Of a DNA stretch of 12,403 nt, positions 1-8,186 are shown in pieces. The notes under the pieces are model-generated. The model searched no databases, had not been told where the DNA came from, and saw nothing but the letters and a program-made list of their open reading frames with translations. Source of the DNA: Paraglomus occultum (lineage: Eukaryota; Glomeromycota; Glomeromycetes; Paraglomerales; Paraglomeraceae); contig CAJVPJ010001089.1 of assembly GCA_910592205.1 (NCBI GenBank), positions 1 to 12,403 of the forward strand. Reading direction: 5' to 3'. Position 1 is the stretch's first letter. Each line of letters begins with the position of its first letter. The position numbers and the translations under genes were made by a program.

Positions 1-86
1 TCTTTTTTTAACCGGGTTGGTTTTGTTATCTCTGCCGTACAAGGCGCATTAGTCTGCTGAGATGTTGGTGGCTTTCCTGATTCCAG

Positions 87-261
87 ATGCTGTAAAATCG
101 GGTCGACTATTGGCAATTCCGAATTTAAAGCCACAGTCTTAGTTGCGTCGTTGGTATTACTACTTCTCGGTGTCAATTTCATCCAAATGCTGATGGGTCT
201 TAAGTGCATTAACGGGGAAAGGGTTACTACTGTTCGACAGAAGAACGAGAACTTGGTTTAA
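87..261 (+). CDS. 3'-terminal exon of an unrecognised membrane protein (5' part outside window)
   Basis: The frame beginning at base 1 is open from 61 to a TAA at 259-261, and AATAAA follows within a few bases. A pyrimidine-rich stretch ending in CAG at 84-86 makes a good intron acceptor, so I start the exon at 87. The exon encodes a Cys-Cys pair, a short polar stretch (KIGSTIGNSEFK), a hydrophobic helix of about 22 residues (TVLVASLVLLLLGVNFIQML) and a basic, polar tail of about 20 residues ending in KNENLV. This looks like the last transmembrane segment and short tail of a membrane protein; no family is recognised. The same frame is also open at 1-57, broken only by TGA at 58-60, so upstream coding may be intronic, mutated or genuinely terminated. 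A competing frame from ATG 62 runs to a TAG at 188-190 but lacks the adjacent poly(A) signal. Confidence 0.45.
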
Positions 262-264
262 AAA

Positions 265-275
265 AATAAAATAAA
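265..275 (+). terminator. poly(A) signal, two overlapping AATAAA
   Basis: AATAAA occurs at 265-270 and again at 270-275, immediately after the TAA at 259-261. This supports a transcript ending here on the plus strand. Confidence 0.5.
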
Positions 276-342
276 GGAATGTTATTTATTCAATATTCTT
301 GAGATATAGGGCAGTATAAAATGAATGTAATTGTATTAGAAC

Positions 343-367
343 TAAGTGTAAAAGCACATTACACTTA
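343..367. repeat. Hairpin-forming inverted repeat, 9-bp arms
   Basis: TAAGTGTAA at 343-351 pairs perfectly with TTACACTTA at 359-367 across a 7-nt loop. It lies about 80 bp after the stop of the upstream plus-strand gene, so it could be a 3'-UTR hairpin, though short AT-rich palindromes also arise by chance. Confidence 0.4.
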
Positions 368-460
368 AATCGTTTTGTTGACTTCCATATCAAAAATCAA
401 ACGGGAATTTACTTGTCGACACTAGTGTCTTCTGTCATTGCTTTTAACTAGAATCGTTTG

Positions 461-480
461 AACACAAACTGGTTTGTGTT
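461..480. repeat. 20-bp palindrome, 9-bp arms, 2-nt centre
   Basis: AACACAAAC and GTTTGTGTT flank a TG centre. The arms match perfectly and are less AT-monotonous than most palindromes here, so it could be a dimeric protein-binding site or a cruciform. Nothing nearby proves a role. Confidence 0.4.
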
Positions 481-940
481 TCATGTTTTAAATTTGTGAA
501 TAGAAGCATCAAGATTTGCTAAGGCGAGTCAGACTGTTTATTTTGATAACAGCGATTGTCCTTTTTTGTTGCGTGGGAGGTGATGATAAATATCCGTTTT
601 TGCAGTAGTACCAATGATTTGAAGCGAACCATGTTACACTTTGCTACAATGTTATTCTTTTGTAACTTATTATTGTTGTACGTCATTTAGACAACCCACT
701 AAGCTATAGCCTCAGGGCGCACTATCTAGTCTTAAATTAATAGGCGAATCTGATGACATTTCGTATAAACATTTGCACAATCTGCACATGTTACGAATGA
801 GAAAGTGAATTAGAAATTGTGTTAACTGAAAAACTTAATATCAACTCTAAAATTTATCTTGTCGTGATTAAGGTTTGCCATTGCGAATTATTTTTCCAAC
901 TTGTTGACTAGAATGTGCTTTCTTCCACCCGTTATTCCGA

Positions 941-1150
941 TCATTTCATCGATGATTGGTGTAGTAAATAAATAAACAACCCAGTGTTTATTGTCAAGTT
1001 TGGCGTAGCTGATGATGATCGGTTGCACGCATTTTTGCACCGAACGTCGCACGGATAACAATCTTGCGTCTTTTTGTCATGCTTTTGTAAACACTTATCG
1101 TTAAATTTCGGGCGACATAAGCAATCTATACCTAATACACGTGTTCCCAT
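941..1150 (-). CDS. Doubtful small Cys-rich ORF (69 aa)
   Basis: From ATG at 1150 to TGA at 941-943 the minus strand encodes 69 residues with seven cysteines within 33 residues. Their spacing is C-x-C-x7-C-x10-C-x2-C-x3-C-x3-C (residues 10-42), and a Ser/Thr/Asn-rich tail follows. The frame stays open upstream of the ATG for about 25 codons through a hydrophobic run (ENIVLIVLINV), preceded by TAG, a possible acceptor. Seven cysteines are unusual for a random frame in AT-rich spacer and resemble a secreted Cys-rich peptide or zinc-binding module. However, it lies in the presumptive 3' UTR of gene A, has no clear promoter of its own, and matches no family I recognise. It may be a small gene, an alternative last exon or chance. 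Confidence 0.2.
   Translation of the reverse strand: MGTRVLGIDCLCRPKFNDKCLQKHDKKTQDCYPCDVRCKNACNRSSSATPNLTINTGLFIYLLHQSSMK
987..992 (-). terminator. Possible poly(A) signal for gene A
   Basis: TTTATT on the plus strand reads AATAAA on the minus strand, about 235 nt past the TGA of gene A. It is the first canonical hexamer I noticed downstream, and would give gene A a 3' UTR of about 250 nt. Confidence 0.3.
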
Positions 1151-1226
1151 ATTCACATTAATTAGTACAATCAATACAATGTTTTCTACGATTTCGATCG
1201 CTTGTATATAATATTATTATACTACA

Positions 1227-2976
1227 TCATCCTATCGCTTTCTTAAATCCCTTTGCCCATGACCTAACCGTTTTCCCATTAAACTTCCCATCATTCACAT
1301 AAAAACTTTTTCTCGACACGTTGTCAGCTTCTGTCAGCTTCATTAATTTGACTTTTTTCTCAGCTGTCGTGATTTGAGGTGCTTTATCCTTTTCATTCGC
1401 TTGTACGATTACCATTCCTCCGTTAGATGTCAAGAGATCAGATAACGTTTGTGTCATTACTTCTACCTGTAGAGATGACATTGATGTCCGACTAGAAGTT
1501 ACTGAAGGTGTTGGTGATCGTACTTTTGGGGGGACTTTGTTATTGCCACTTGACATGGACGCGTTTGAAAACCATGTTGAGGACGATAATCTCTTTTTGC
1601 TTACAACATCTGTATTATCGTAGATGTCACTAATTGACCCCGAAATCGGTGAAACCGAAAAATCAGAAGTATCCATGTAAGATGTGAGTACTGATGTAGG
1701 TATGAATATCTGAGGTGGGACTGCTGGACTGAGCGGGTATTCACTATATGAAAAGTCGATAATACTATTGTGTAGGCTGTTATTCGCACTTTCCGCCTCG
1801 TATCGTTCGCTAGCAGCGTGGTCGTCAATATCGGACGACGTAGCTGTATTTATCGATATGCTACTACTAGATGAGACGTCGTAGTCTCGTACTTCCAAAT
1901 ACTTGATATCATAATATTCAATGGGATCATCGATTTCTTCATATTCGTCAACCGGATCTTCACTGTTTTCAACTGCTTTCTTTGAATCCTCGTTAATATG
2001 TAACCTGACTGTATCGCCGTAAAAAGTATCTTCTACATTCTGTTTCTCAATTCTTTTTCGTATCGCTGACTTAAGTCTTGTACCCCATCCGCCAGCCTTG
2101 CCCCAATCGAAATGGCTTTTTTCGGTACTCAGATTTTTAGCTTCTGCTATTTTCTTACGTCTTCTCAAGTATAGCGCAAACATAGAGACTATTAGAATAC
2201 ACATAATTGTTAAAGAACTAGCTATCAAAGCAGGAGAATGTTTTGATGACGGTGACGACGGTGACGACGATGGTGATGACGATGGTGATGGTAAGGATGA
2301 AAAGTCGGGAGAATATGTAGTGCCTAATGATGTTATAGAAGCGTCATTTGGGTTGGCTGATGATGATGGAGGAAAGTTGGTAGGTGACGCTGTTTGTATT
2401 ACTTTTGGCGAGACGGTTGAATTAATAAGACCTTTACTGCTACCCGTTCCTGAAAACAATAGATTAATTTATTGTAGATTTTACATGTACGTTTAAACCT
2501 GATAACGAAGAGTTTACTGATCGAATGAATCTACCTGTTGCTGATGCTCCTGGTTCGTTATTGTTATTATTGTTGTTGTTGTCTGGTGGACCTCCATTAC
2601 TGGTATTGGGTATAACAGGAGTGTCACCGTTGTTCGTTGGCTTGTTTGATTGTTGAGGGGAATTATTGCTAGTCGGACTGCTCGCATCATTCGTCTGAGT
2701 CGCACTCGCGACGCTGGTATTATCAGGAACGGGTTTGGGGTCCTGCCCGGGACTACTGCTGGGTTTATTATTACTGTTACTAGGAGGGGGTGGAGGGGGT
2801 GGAGGGGGTGGCGGTGGTGCATTCCCAATACCAACACTTACAGAAACGCCCCCAACTGTCACAGAAACGTCAGCTGAAATGGCTCTATCAGCAAGTTTGC
2901 CTTTATCTTTTACGATTAACCCATCAGCATCAGAAAGTAAAGAGTCTAATGAATCCATCACCGTTTGAATAAGCAT
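1227..2976 (-). CDS. Gene A: single-pass membrane protein, Pro/Ser/Asn-rich ectodomain, LQxExMT tail motif
   Basis: Exons 2976-2535 and 2449-1227 join across an 85-bp phase-1 intron to give about 554 aa. Start is ATG 2976; an in-frame TAA lies 24 nt upstream. Residues 1-53 contain a Val/Ser-rich beta-like stretch (SVTVGGVSVSVGIGN). Then come 12 prolines (54-65), a Ser/Asn/Pro-rich linker with eight asparagines (133-140), and Ser-Pro repeats. The transmembrane helix is about 221-242 (ALIASSLTIMCILIVSMFAL), followed by RRRKK, so the N-terminus should be outside. The roughly 310-residue cytoplasmic tail has an acidic, Tyr-containing block (DEYEEIDDPIEYYDIKYLEV), Ser-rich segments, LQVEVMT (474-480) and a C-terminus VRSWAKGFKKAIG. 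It shares topology and motif with genes B and C. No signal peptide is visible, so a 5' exon may be missing. The family is unrecognised; the layout resembles fungal surface sensors, by analogy only. Confidence 0.78.
2450..2534 (-). other. Intron of gene A (85 bp, phase 1)
   Basis: On the minus strand the exon ends ...CAACAG, the intron starts GTAGATTC and ends TTGTTTTCAG, and the next exon starts GAACGGG. Removing it joins two long open frames in register through a Gly codon and removes the TAA at 2464-2466. Both sides are Ser/Gly/Pro-rich, as expected for one continuous ectodomain. Confidence 0.75.
2782..2817 (-). repeat. Poly-proline codon run in gene A
   Basis: A GGT/GGAGGG-type repeat on the plus strand encodes twelve consecutive prolines (residues 54-65) on the minus strand. 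It mixes CCA, CCG, CCC and CCT codons, partly as a 9-bp unit repeated three times, so it may vary in length between strains. Confidence 0.8.
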
Positions 2977-3120
2977 AGGAAGCGATATGTGTATTCGATT
3001 TTAGGCGATGACTATCGTGTGTCAAGACGAATGATGAATGTCTTGTGTCTCTAGCATACAATGGTAAGGAATGTATGTGATCGCTAACCTAAGCTTAATT
3101 CATACTCTTCTATTGGAGTG

Positions 3121-3155
3121 ATCAAGCGCAATAATTATGAGCATCAAGCGCAATA
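3121..3155. repeat. 13-bp direct repeat, two copies
   Basis: ATCAAGCGCAATA occurs at 3121-3133 and again at 3143-3155, with period 22 bp. It lies about 150 bp upstream of the gene A start, so it could be part of that gene's promoter. Confidence 0.5.
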
Positions 3156-3529
3156 TATATTTCATTAGCAGAGCCGAGGACAACAACGTATCTAGCATGT
3201 TGTCTCACATTATAAAGGAGCTCATATCGGTTGTATGTAATCGGCGTCGCATTCTTTCTTGACATTGGTCTATGTCTGATACTGACTAAATTAAAGCTTT
3301 TATTAAATATGGTAAACACGAATATCAATGATTAGCAGTTCCACGCATGCACAGATGCCTGAATGGGACACATGCAGTAAAGTTGATCATTTGATCGAAA
3401 ATAAAGAAAGTTTTACGGTCAATACTATGACCCTATAGCAATAAGTACCGAGTATATCTTTGTTCATGCAAACGAACGTTAAGAACAAGTTCATTGATCT
3501 CAGTGAAAGACCTCAAATAAAACGAGTTT

Positions 3530-3575
3530 TACCATATTACTGAAGGATTTACCATACCATATTACCGAAGGATTT
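3530..3575. repeat. 25-bp tandem duplication
   Basis: TACCATATTAC(T/C)GAAGGATTT occurs at 3530-3550 and 3555-3575, 20 of 21 positions identical, with period 25 bp. It is a small local duplication without obvious function. Confidence 0.6.
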
Positions 3576-4163
3576 TACTGTATTTATAAATTCCAATGCA
3601 ACGTAGTACATTAATATTAATGATTGGTTTTATTGCGGACCAGCGATTAGGTACTTCATTATTTGATGATCGATCGCAGTGGACATACACAATCGAATCT
3701 TCTGCAGCCGCCATTTATTAGGTTTAACGCAGGTATGTCTCTTCTTACATGCAGCTAGCTTCTAGTCTATGATGTTGATACGCAGATCATAGTCAATTCG
3801 CTTGCCTGTTGTGCCCTCATGGATACGTTACATGCATGTAGGTTTTAATGTACACAAATTTACTCTTCATATATTAAGAAACGTGGTTTGTTCTCAAACT
3901 CGGTTTTTTCACTCCCTCGATAGTTATCTATTGAGAACGTCGCTTACAAAGAATTAGGTTGTATGCGAGCATACGGTTATTTCTATTCAACACTAGCATG
4001 TGCTACGTACGGGAAAGTATAAATTCACATTCCCTCTACAACCCTCGAAAATGCAAGTATCAAATGTGCGAACTCGGAATAAAGTAAGGACTGAAACATT
4101 CTAATGACGTGTTTTATTGGTTATTTCGTACAAACGTGCAAATTTACATAGGTAGCAAAACAG

Positions 4164-4190
4164 ATAATTGGAAAAACTTTTCCCAATTAT
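4164..4190. repeat. Imperfect hairpin
   Basis: ATAATTGGAAAA pairs with TTTTCCCAATTAT with a single bulged C and a very short loop. No coding or RNA-gene context was seen around it. Confidence 0.35.
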
Positions 4191-5863
4191 TGTTAGGTGA
4201 TATTATTATAAAAAGTGGGTGGCCAGAATACAAAGTCCTATTCGCCCAGCGATGGCTTCGTTTGGTCACATAACTTGGAATAGGTATTTTGTGACATAAC
4301 TAACAATTTCTTCCTCGCTCAAGTTCGGTCCTGCTTATATTTATGCATAAAAAAGGGCTCTCGATTAGTTGTATCCAAGGGGTTTATTTCCATACAGCTA
4401 TTATCAGTAAATGGTCCATGCATTTGAGACGTTTTTTTCTCAAATGAATTACTTTTTTTCTTTGAGCCGCAATGGAATGAGTAAAGTTGGTTAACCTAGG
4501 ACATCTATGAGTACTCGGTATCAAACCTACAGATTTTTTTGCTGCTGTTGTTTGCATATTAATACATATACTGAAGGGAACAATTATACTCGGAACGATT
4601 ACAGCTGTGAACGTCGTCAACGTATAAACCTGCCATTCTTATCTTACGTTGGTCATTATGGCACAATGGAATAAGATGGGCAATGTAAATATACATAGTT
4701 CATGCATGAAAGCATAAAACTGAATGCAGGCAAAGACTTGTTTGCTAAACGCCGGCGTAACCGACAATCCCATTCAAACCATAGCTAGTACACATCGTAT
4801 GAACTTGGGACGGAATTAGTAATTATGGTCATGTGGGACTGTTCGATTACATCACAGATTCTCTAAAGGGATTAGAATGTGACTGACAATGCATGCCAAA
4901 ATTGCTACAACTCTAATAATAGACGTATAGTGCAATCCTCTTCTTTTCAAGGCCAAAAAGACTGCAATGGCAAGTTTTTTTTTTTCGTTACTTGTTTTCC
5001 TCTTTATTCTTTGACATGCATCTTGTGTACACCATCCTCTTACTGCGCTTTGCTCATTACCTTATTAGTAAGTGACAGTTATTCTCTATCACATCTATCC
5101 GTTTAATTCTATCGTATTTTACCGCCTAATCCTAGCGATTAACAGTTGTCGTCTATCATCTATAATAGAGAGATATGTTTTATGTAGAATTTTAGATGTC
5201 TCATACGGGATAAGCCGGTTTATAGCCGTTCTGTATGGGATTTTGTTCTTACACATTAATTAAATATAATCTGGAGAACGGGACATCGCTTTTTTTTTTT
5301 ACTGTTTCATGATGATAGATTGTGCATGAGCATCATTCTGCAATGTCATTACAAAATTAAATATGAAAATAAAGCATGAGAACCACATTGTTTGCAATAA
5401 TGAGGAATAGGAAATCGCCCTTGACTCATGGTTGCTCTTATTCACATATAGAGAGAGTGGCTTGCAAGCTTCTTTGTCCAGTGTAACGGGTCGACGCTGA
5501 ATGTCACAATGATTATATTACTTAATTATTATCTGGGCTACCTGACAATTTGATAAAACTTTGGTATTATTACATGCATATATTACAATTAACGACATGT
5601 TTGCCTTTTTTTATTCTGTTGCTATGGTTCATTATGCTGTGGGTTTTCCTCTTTGCGGTAGCAATGGGCTATTACGGGCAGTCTGCCCTTGTCTCAAATG
5701 CTCAGCCACCGCTACTATTCAAGGTCATGTAATACGACGGGTTTTGTTTGCTAGACGATCTTCCTTGGATTGCCGATAATGGATATTGGAAAAGGATAAT
5801 CTACTTTGCAGTTGCTTAATATTAATGATCATCAAGTCCCCCGTTACATTCAAGGTCACATTT

Positions 5864-5903
5864 TATATAAAGTACAATAAGACCCACCTAAACAATATAA
5901 ATA
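5864..5903 (+). promoter_or_regulatory. TATA-like elements ahead of gene B
   Basis: TATATAAA lies at 5864-5871 and TATAAATA at 5896-5903, about 100 and 65 bp before the ATG at 5963. The spacing suits a core promoter with a short 5' UTR and supports 5963 as a real start. If gene B instead has an upstream exon, these elements would lie in an intron. Confidence 0.4.
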
Positions 5904-5962
5904 CGCCGACGCAATTTTCCCATGTAGTATCATGTTAGCATCCATATCGAACAAATGCTCAG

Positions 5963-7031
5963 ATGTCATCCTGCTTTCGAGCAGACATATGTACTGATAC
6001 TGTACAAACACCCACTTCGACTATAACCTTCACTTCCGAAACATCTTCATCAATACCCGGCGAAGGGGGTATACCAACAACAACGATAATCAATCATACA
6101 ATCACAAGTAAGTCGCTGATAATCTGTAAAGAAATCACCACAAAAAAAATTCTCTTTGCTCCTTTCAAACTTACCCATCTTTTTTACCATCCCAGCCCAA
6201 CAAACATCAACCCCAACATCGACTACTCCCTACAGTACATCGACATCTACCTTCGAAGACGATAGGGTCCCACTTATCGTTGCGTTTTCTATTTTAACAA
6301 CTCTTTTACTTATAGTACTCCTCATTACTTACATCCAAAGTCGCCGTCAAAGCAACGGACAAGAATTACAATCAAGTATATCCGCAACAGAGTCGGCTAT
6401 GTCGCAATTGAGCTCACCTACCATGATAGCAAGTGGTTGGAGTGGAGCAGAGAGTGTACGGATAGGAGAGCGGATGAGTAGTCATAGGAATGAGGCGATA
6501 AGGAACACTATTATTGGATCTGGCGTAAGAGAGTATGCTACAGACCTTGAGATAGGAACGATGACGACATCGAATGCGCAAATGGGCACTACTAGGGCTG
6601 CCGTAGATTCGACAATGGATGCAACAATGGGTACAATAAGTGCAACATCGTATACAAGATCGCTCGTTACAACGGATATTGATGATACATCATTTTACGT
6701 AACACCCGGAGCATCATCGCCGACTATTATTAATTCACCAACAACTCTTCCGCCCCTCTCAAACAACTCAATGACAATTTCTCGATCAGCCTCGATTTCA
6801 TTTCAGCGAGCACTTCCAAAGGTATCCATGCTTCAGATAGAACCCATGACTCGTCGCCTTACGGTTAATCTTGGCCAACAAGGCCGCAGCATCGTGGTTC
6901 GTGATACAGATGCTGGTGGGACAGATCACGTGGTGAATGTGGTATCTCTTCGCCCTGAAACTCCGACTAGGTCGGGAATACCTGGCTTGAAGAGAAAACT
7001 ACTGTTCTGGAAGGGTAAGGCGACGACTTGA
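5963..7031 (+). CDS. Gene B: single-pass membrane protein, Thr-rich ectodomain, LQxExMT tail motif
   Basis: Exons 5963-6107 and 6196-7031 join across an 88-bp phase-1 intron to give about 326 aa. The short N-terminal part begins MSSCFRADICTDTVQ and is then Thr/Ser/Pro-rich, suiting O-glycosylation. The transmembrane helix is about residues 73-95 (VPLIVAFSILTTLLLIVLLI) and is followed by QSRRQ, so the N-terminus is probably outside. The tail, about 230 residues, is rich in Ser/Thr/Met and carries LQIEPMT (261-267), then SIVV and HVVNVVSL beta-like strands. It ends in a basic aromatic tail, KRKLLFWKGKATT. Motif order matches genes A and C. The ATG directly follows CTCAG, itself a possible acceptor, and no signal peptide is present, so an earlier exon is possible. 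The family is unrecognised. Confidence 0.75.
6108..6195 (+). other. Intron of gene B (88 bp, phase 1)
   Basis: The donor is ACAA|GTAAGTCG and the acceptor TTTACCATCCCAG|CC. Removal joins two frames in register through a Thr codon and keeps the Thr-rich ectodomain continuous up to the membrane helix. Size, phase and position just before the helix match the intron of gene A. Confidence 0.8.
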
Positions 7032-7071
7032 TATGAAAAGACTGTGGCAACGAAGTAATATCCACACAGTG

Positions 7072-7105
7072 ACGCACGCACATGCACACACATACATGTG
7101 CGCAC
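7072..7105. repeat. 34-bp alternating purine-pyrimidine run (Z-DNA-prone)
   Basis: Every base from 7072 to 7105 alternates purine and pyrimidine without a break, mostly CA/TG and CG steps. It sits about 40 nt past the stop of gene B, probably in its 3' UTR. Such sequences are known to favour left-handed DNA under torsion. Confidence 0.7.
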
Positions 7106-7367
7106 TCACGTCAATAGTCTCGTTGATTTTTAATTCGTTGGACACTCGTTTAAAAATAGACATTGCCATCAATTCTTTTTGGCTCTTTTTTTTTTTGTAA
7201 ATAGTGAAGTTTATTTTTACGTAAGAGTTGTGAGATCGTATGGGTATCATTGATTATGTTTATTACAAGGATATGGCACTTGTATATAAGTAGAAATGTA
7301 TAATAATAATTGTTTCAGATAGCACCTCTCTCGATAAGTGTGCCAAGTTATTAAAACTTGTACTCAT

Positions 7368-7406
7368 TGACGTACATATACACGTGAGTGTCAACGTTAT
7401 ATGTAC
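7368..7406. promoter_or_regulatory. Palindrome cluster with TGACGT and CACGTG boxes
   Basis: GTACATATA (7372-7380) and TATATGTAC (7398-7406) form a perfect 9-bp inverted repeat. The left arm overlaps TGACGT (7368-7373) and is followed at once by CACGTG (7381-7386). These are textbook cores for bZIP and bHLH factors. The cluster lies about 60 bp before ATG 7465 and about 760 bp before gene C. Confidence 0.35.
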
Positions 7407-7464
7407 ACATAATTTGTCAAGTGAATTTCAAATAACGAACCTTTGTGTTTGAAGAGACGACAAA

Positions 7465-7650
7465 ATGCGCGGTTATCTAGAACTTAATCGCATTACACAA
7501 TTGCTGTTTAACCAACCGGAACAAGTTGTAAGCGACGATGATCCATATTCCCTCCCATTTACCTCCCTCCCACTTTCCTTTTCTTTTCGACAACTCTGGG
7601 CGATCACTTACACATCAACGTCCGCAGGAACGTCGTATTACAGTAACTAA
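7465..7650 (+). CDS. Doubtful small ORF (61 aa)
   Basis: ATG 7465 has a good start context (ACAAAATGC) and the frame runs 61 codons to TAA. The first 20 residues (MRGYLELNRITQLLFNQPEQ) look protein-like; the rest is Ser/Leu/Pro-rich and ordinary. A GTAAGC at 7528 could be a splice donor in phase 0, so this might be a first exon rather than a complete gene. No acceptor at a sensible distance was found that joins it to gene C. It is not recognised and may be chance. Confidence 0.2.
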   Translation: MRGYLELNRITQLLFNQPEQVVSDDDPYSLPFTSLPLSFSFRQLWAITYTSTSAGTSYYSN

Positions 7651-8100
7651 TACGAATCCATGATGATTACGTCTTCAATGTTTTGCAAATATCACAAACT
7701 ATTAAAAACCTGCATAATCTCACTTATTTCGTAGTATGTGACACTGCCTCACCCGTAATCATCCCATTTATTCTTTTTGTCGTGCAACCCAGTATTGGTT
7801 ACATAATTAAAAAAGACTACTTTATTTGGTTTCGAGAAAAAGAGACATAATTGTAAAGAGTCGTAAACAATGCAAGCCCGGTATATTTGAGCCGGCAACA
7901 AACATTGCGTTGGTGCAATCAGAGCATCAGTAACAGATTACATGACGAATTTATCCTGTAAACATTCATTCACTGGATACAAACCATTGTAGATCAAAAG
8001 TTGTGAGGTTTGTATATTAATAACTGGGATAGAAAACGAATCCCATTTTCGAAAAAAAATTTTTACACTTTTTTTCATTCCTTTCGAATTACCCCTCTTT

Positions 8101-8129
8101 CCTTCCTTCCTTCCTTCCGCTTATAAATA
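8101..8129 (+). promoter_or_regulatory. CT-rich (CCTT)n tract and TATA box of gene C
   Basis: A CCTT microsatellite fills 8101-8118, extending a CT-rich stretch from about 8090. TATAAATA follows at 8122-8129 and the gene C ATG is at 8164. CT-rich blocks close to transcription starts are typical of fungal promoters. The spacing implies a very short 5' UTR. Confidence 0.45.
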
Positions 8130-8138
8130 ATAAAATTA

Positions 8139-8186
8139 ATGTACGCTCTTTTTATCTTTATAAATGCCACACATACCATCACCTGA
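8139..8186 (+). other. Upstream ORF overlapping the gene C start
   Basis: ATG 8139 opens a 15-codon frame (MYALFIFINATHTIT) ending at TGA 8184-8186, out of frame with and overlapping the gene C ATG at 8164. If the transcript starts upstream of 8139, it would reduce initiation at 8164. Its hydrophobic start also looks like part of a signal peptide. Confidence 0.3.

Larger units (their letters stand above)
262..940. other. Spacer between two convergent genes
   Basis: No convincing coding frame, RNA gene or mobile element was seen. The stretch holds the poly(A) signals of the upstream gene and two short inverted repeats, at 343-367 and 461-480, listed separately. Confidence 0.6.
2977..5862. other. 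Long spacer between divergent genes A and B
   Basis: No convincing gene was found in about 2.9 kb. It holds a 13-bp direct repeat (3121-3155), a 25-bp tandem duplication (3530-3579), a hairpin (4164-4190), a weak first-exon candidate at 3666-3732 and a hydrophobic ORF at 5574-5732. Short open frames at 3122-3328, 4384-4620, 4879-5106 and 5072-5263 look like chance: most lack an ATG at the reported end and none shows a recognisable domain. Confidence 0.5.
7106..8090. other. Spacer between genes B and C
   Basis: The stretch holds a palindrome cluster (7368-7406), a doubtful 61-aa ORF (7465-7650) and otherwise AT-rich sequence. No canonical AATAAA for gene B was noticed close to its stop. Confidence 0.5.

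Noticed and set aside
2098-2968. Several open frames on both strands within gene A (plus 2098-2496, 2650-2877, 2735-2968; minus 2514-2837)
   Set aside because: They are shadows of the low-complexity Ser/Pro/Asn codons of gene A. The poly-Gly plus-strand frame is simply the complement of the poly-Pro run.
3122-3328. 68-codon minus-strand frame upstream of gene A, considered as a first exon
   Set aside because: It starts at a non-ATG codon, has no signal peptide, and no splice pair joining it to gene A was found.
4384-4620. 78-codon minus-strand frame with a mildly hydrophobic start
   Set aside because: Begins at TTG, has no recognisable domain, no promoter and no poly(A) context.
4838-4860. 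TTCGATTAC resembling a tRNA T-loop box
   Set aside because: No matching A box, anticodon arm or acceptor stem could be folded around it.
4879-5263. Two overlapping plus-strand frames with Phe/Leu/Cys-rich translations
   Set aside because: Composition follows the T-rich DNA. The longer one starts at GTG, and neither has supporting splice or family signals.
5694-5962. Short shared words CAAATGCTCAG (5694 and 5952) and ATTCAAGGTCA (5717 and 5849)
   Set aside because: 11-bp repeats in a different relative spacing; too short to claim a duplication.
6999-7250. Minus-strand frame over the 3' end of gene B
   Set aside because: It covers the gene B end and the alternating CA/TG tract. The Cys/Ala/Val-rich translation is produced by that tract.
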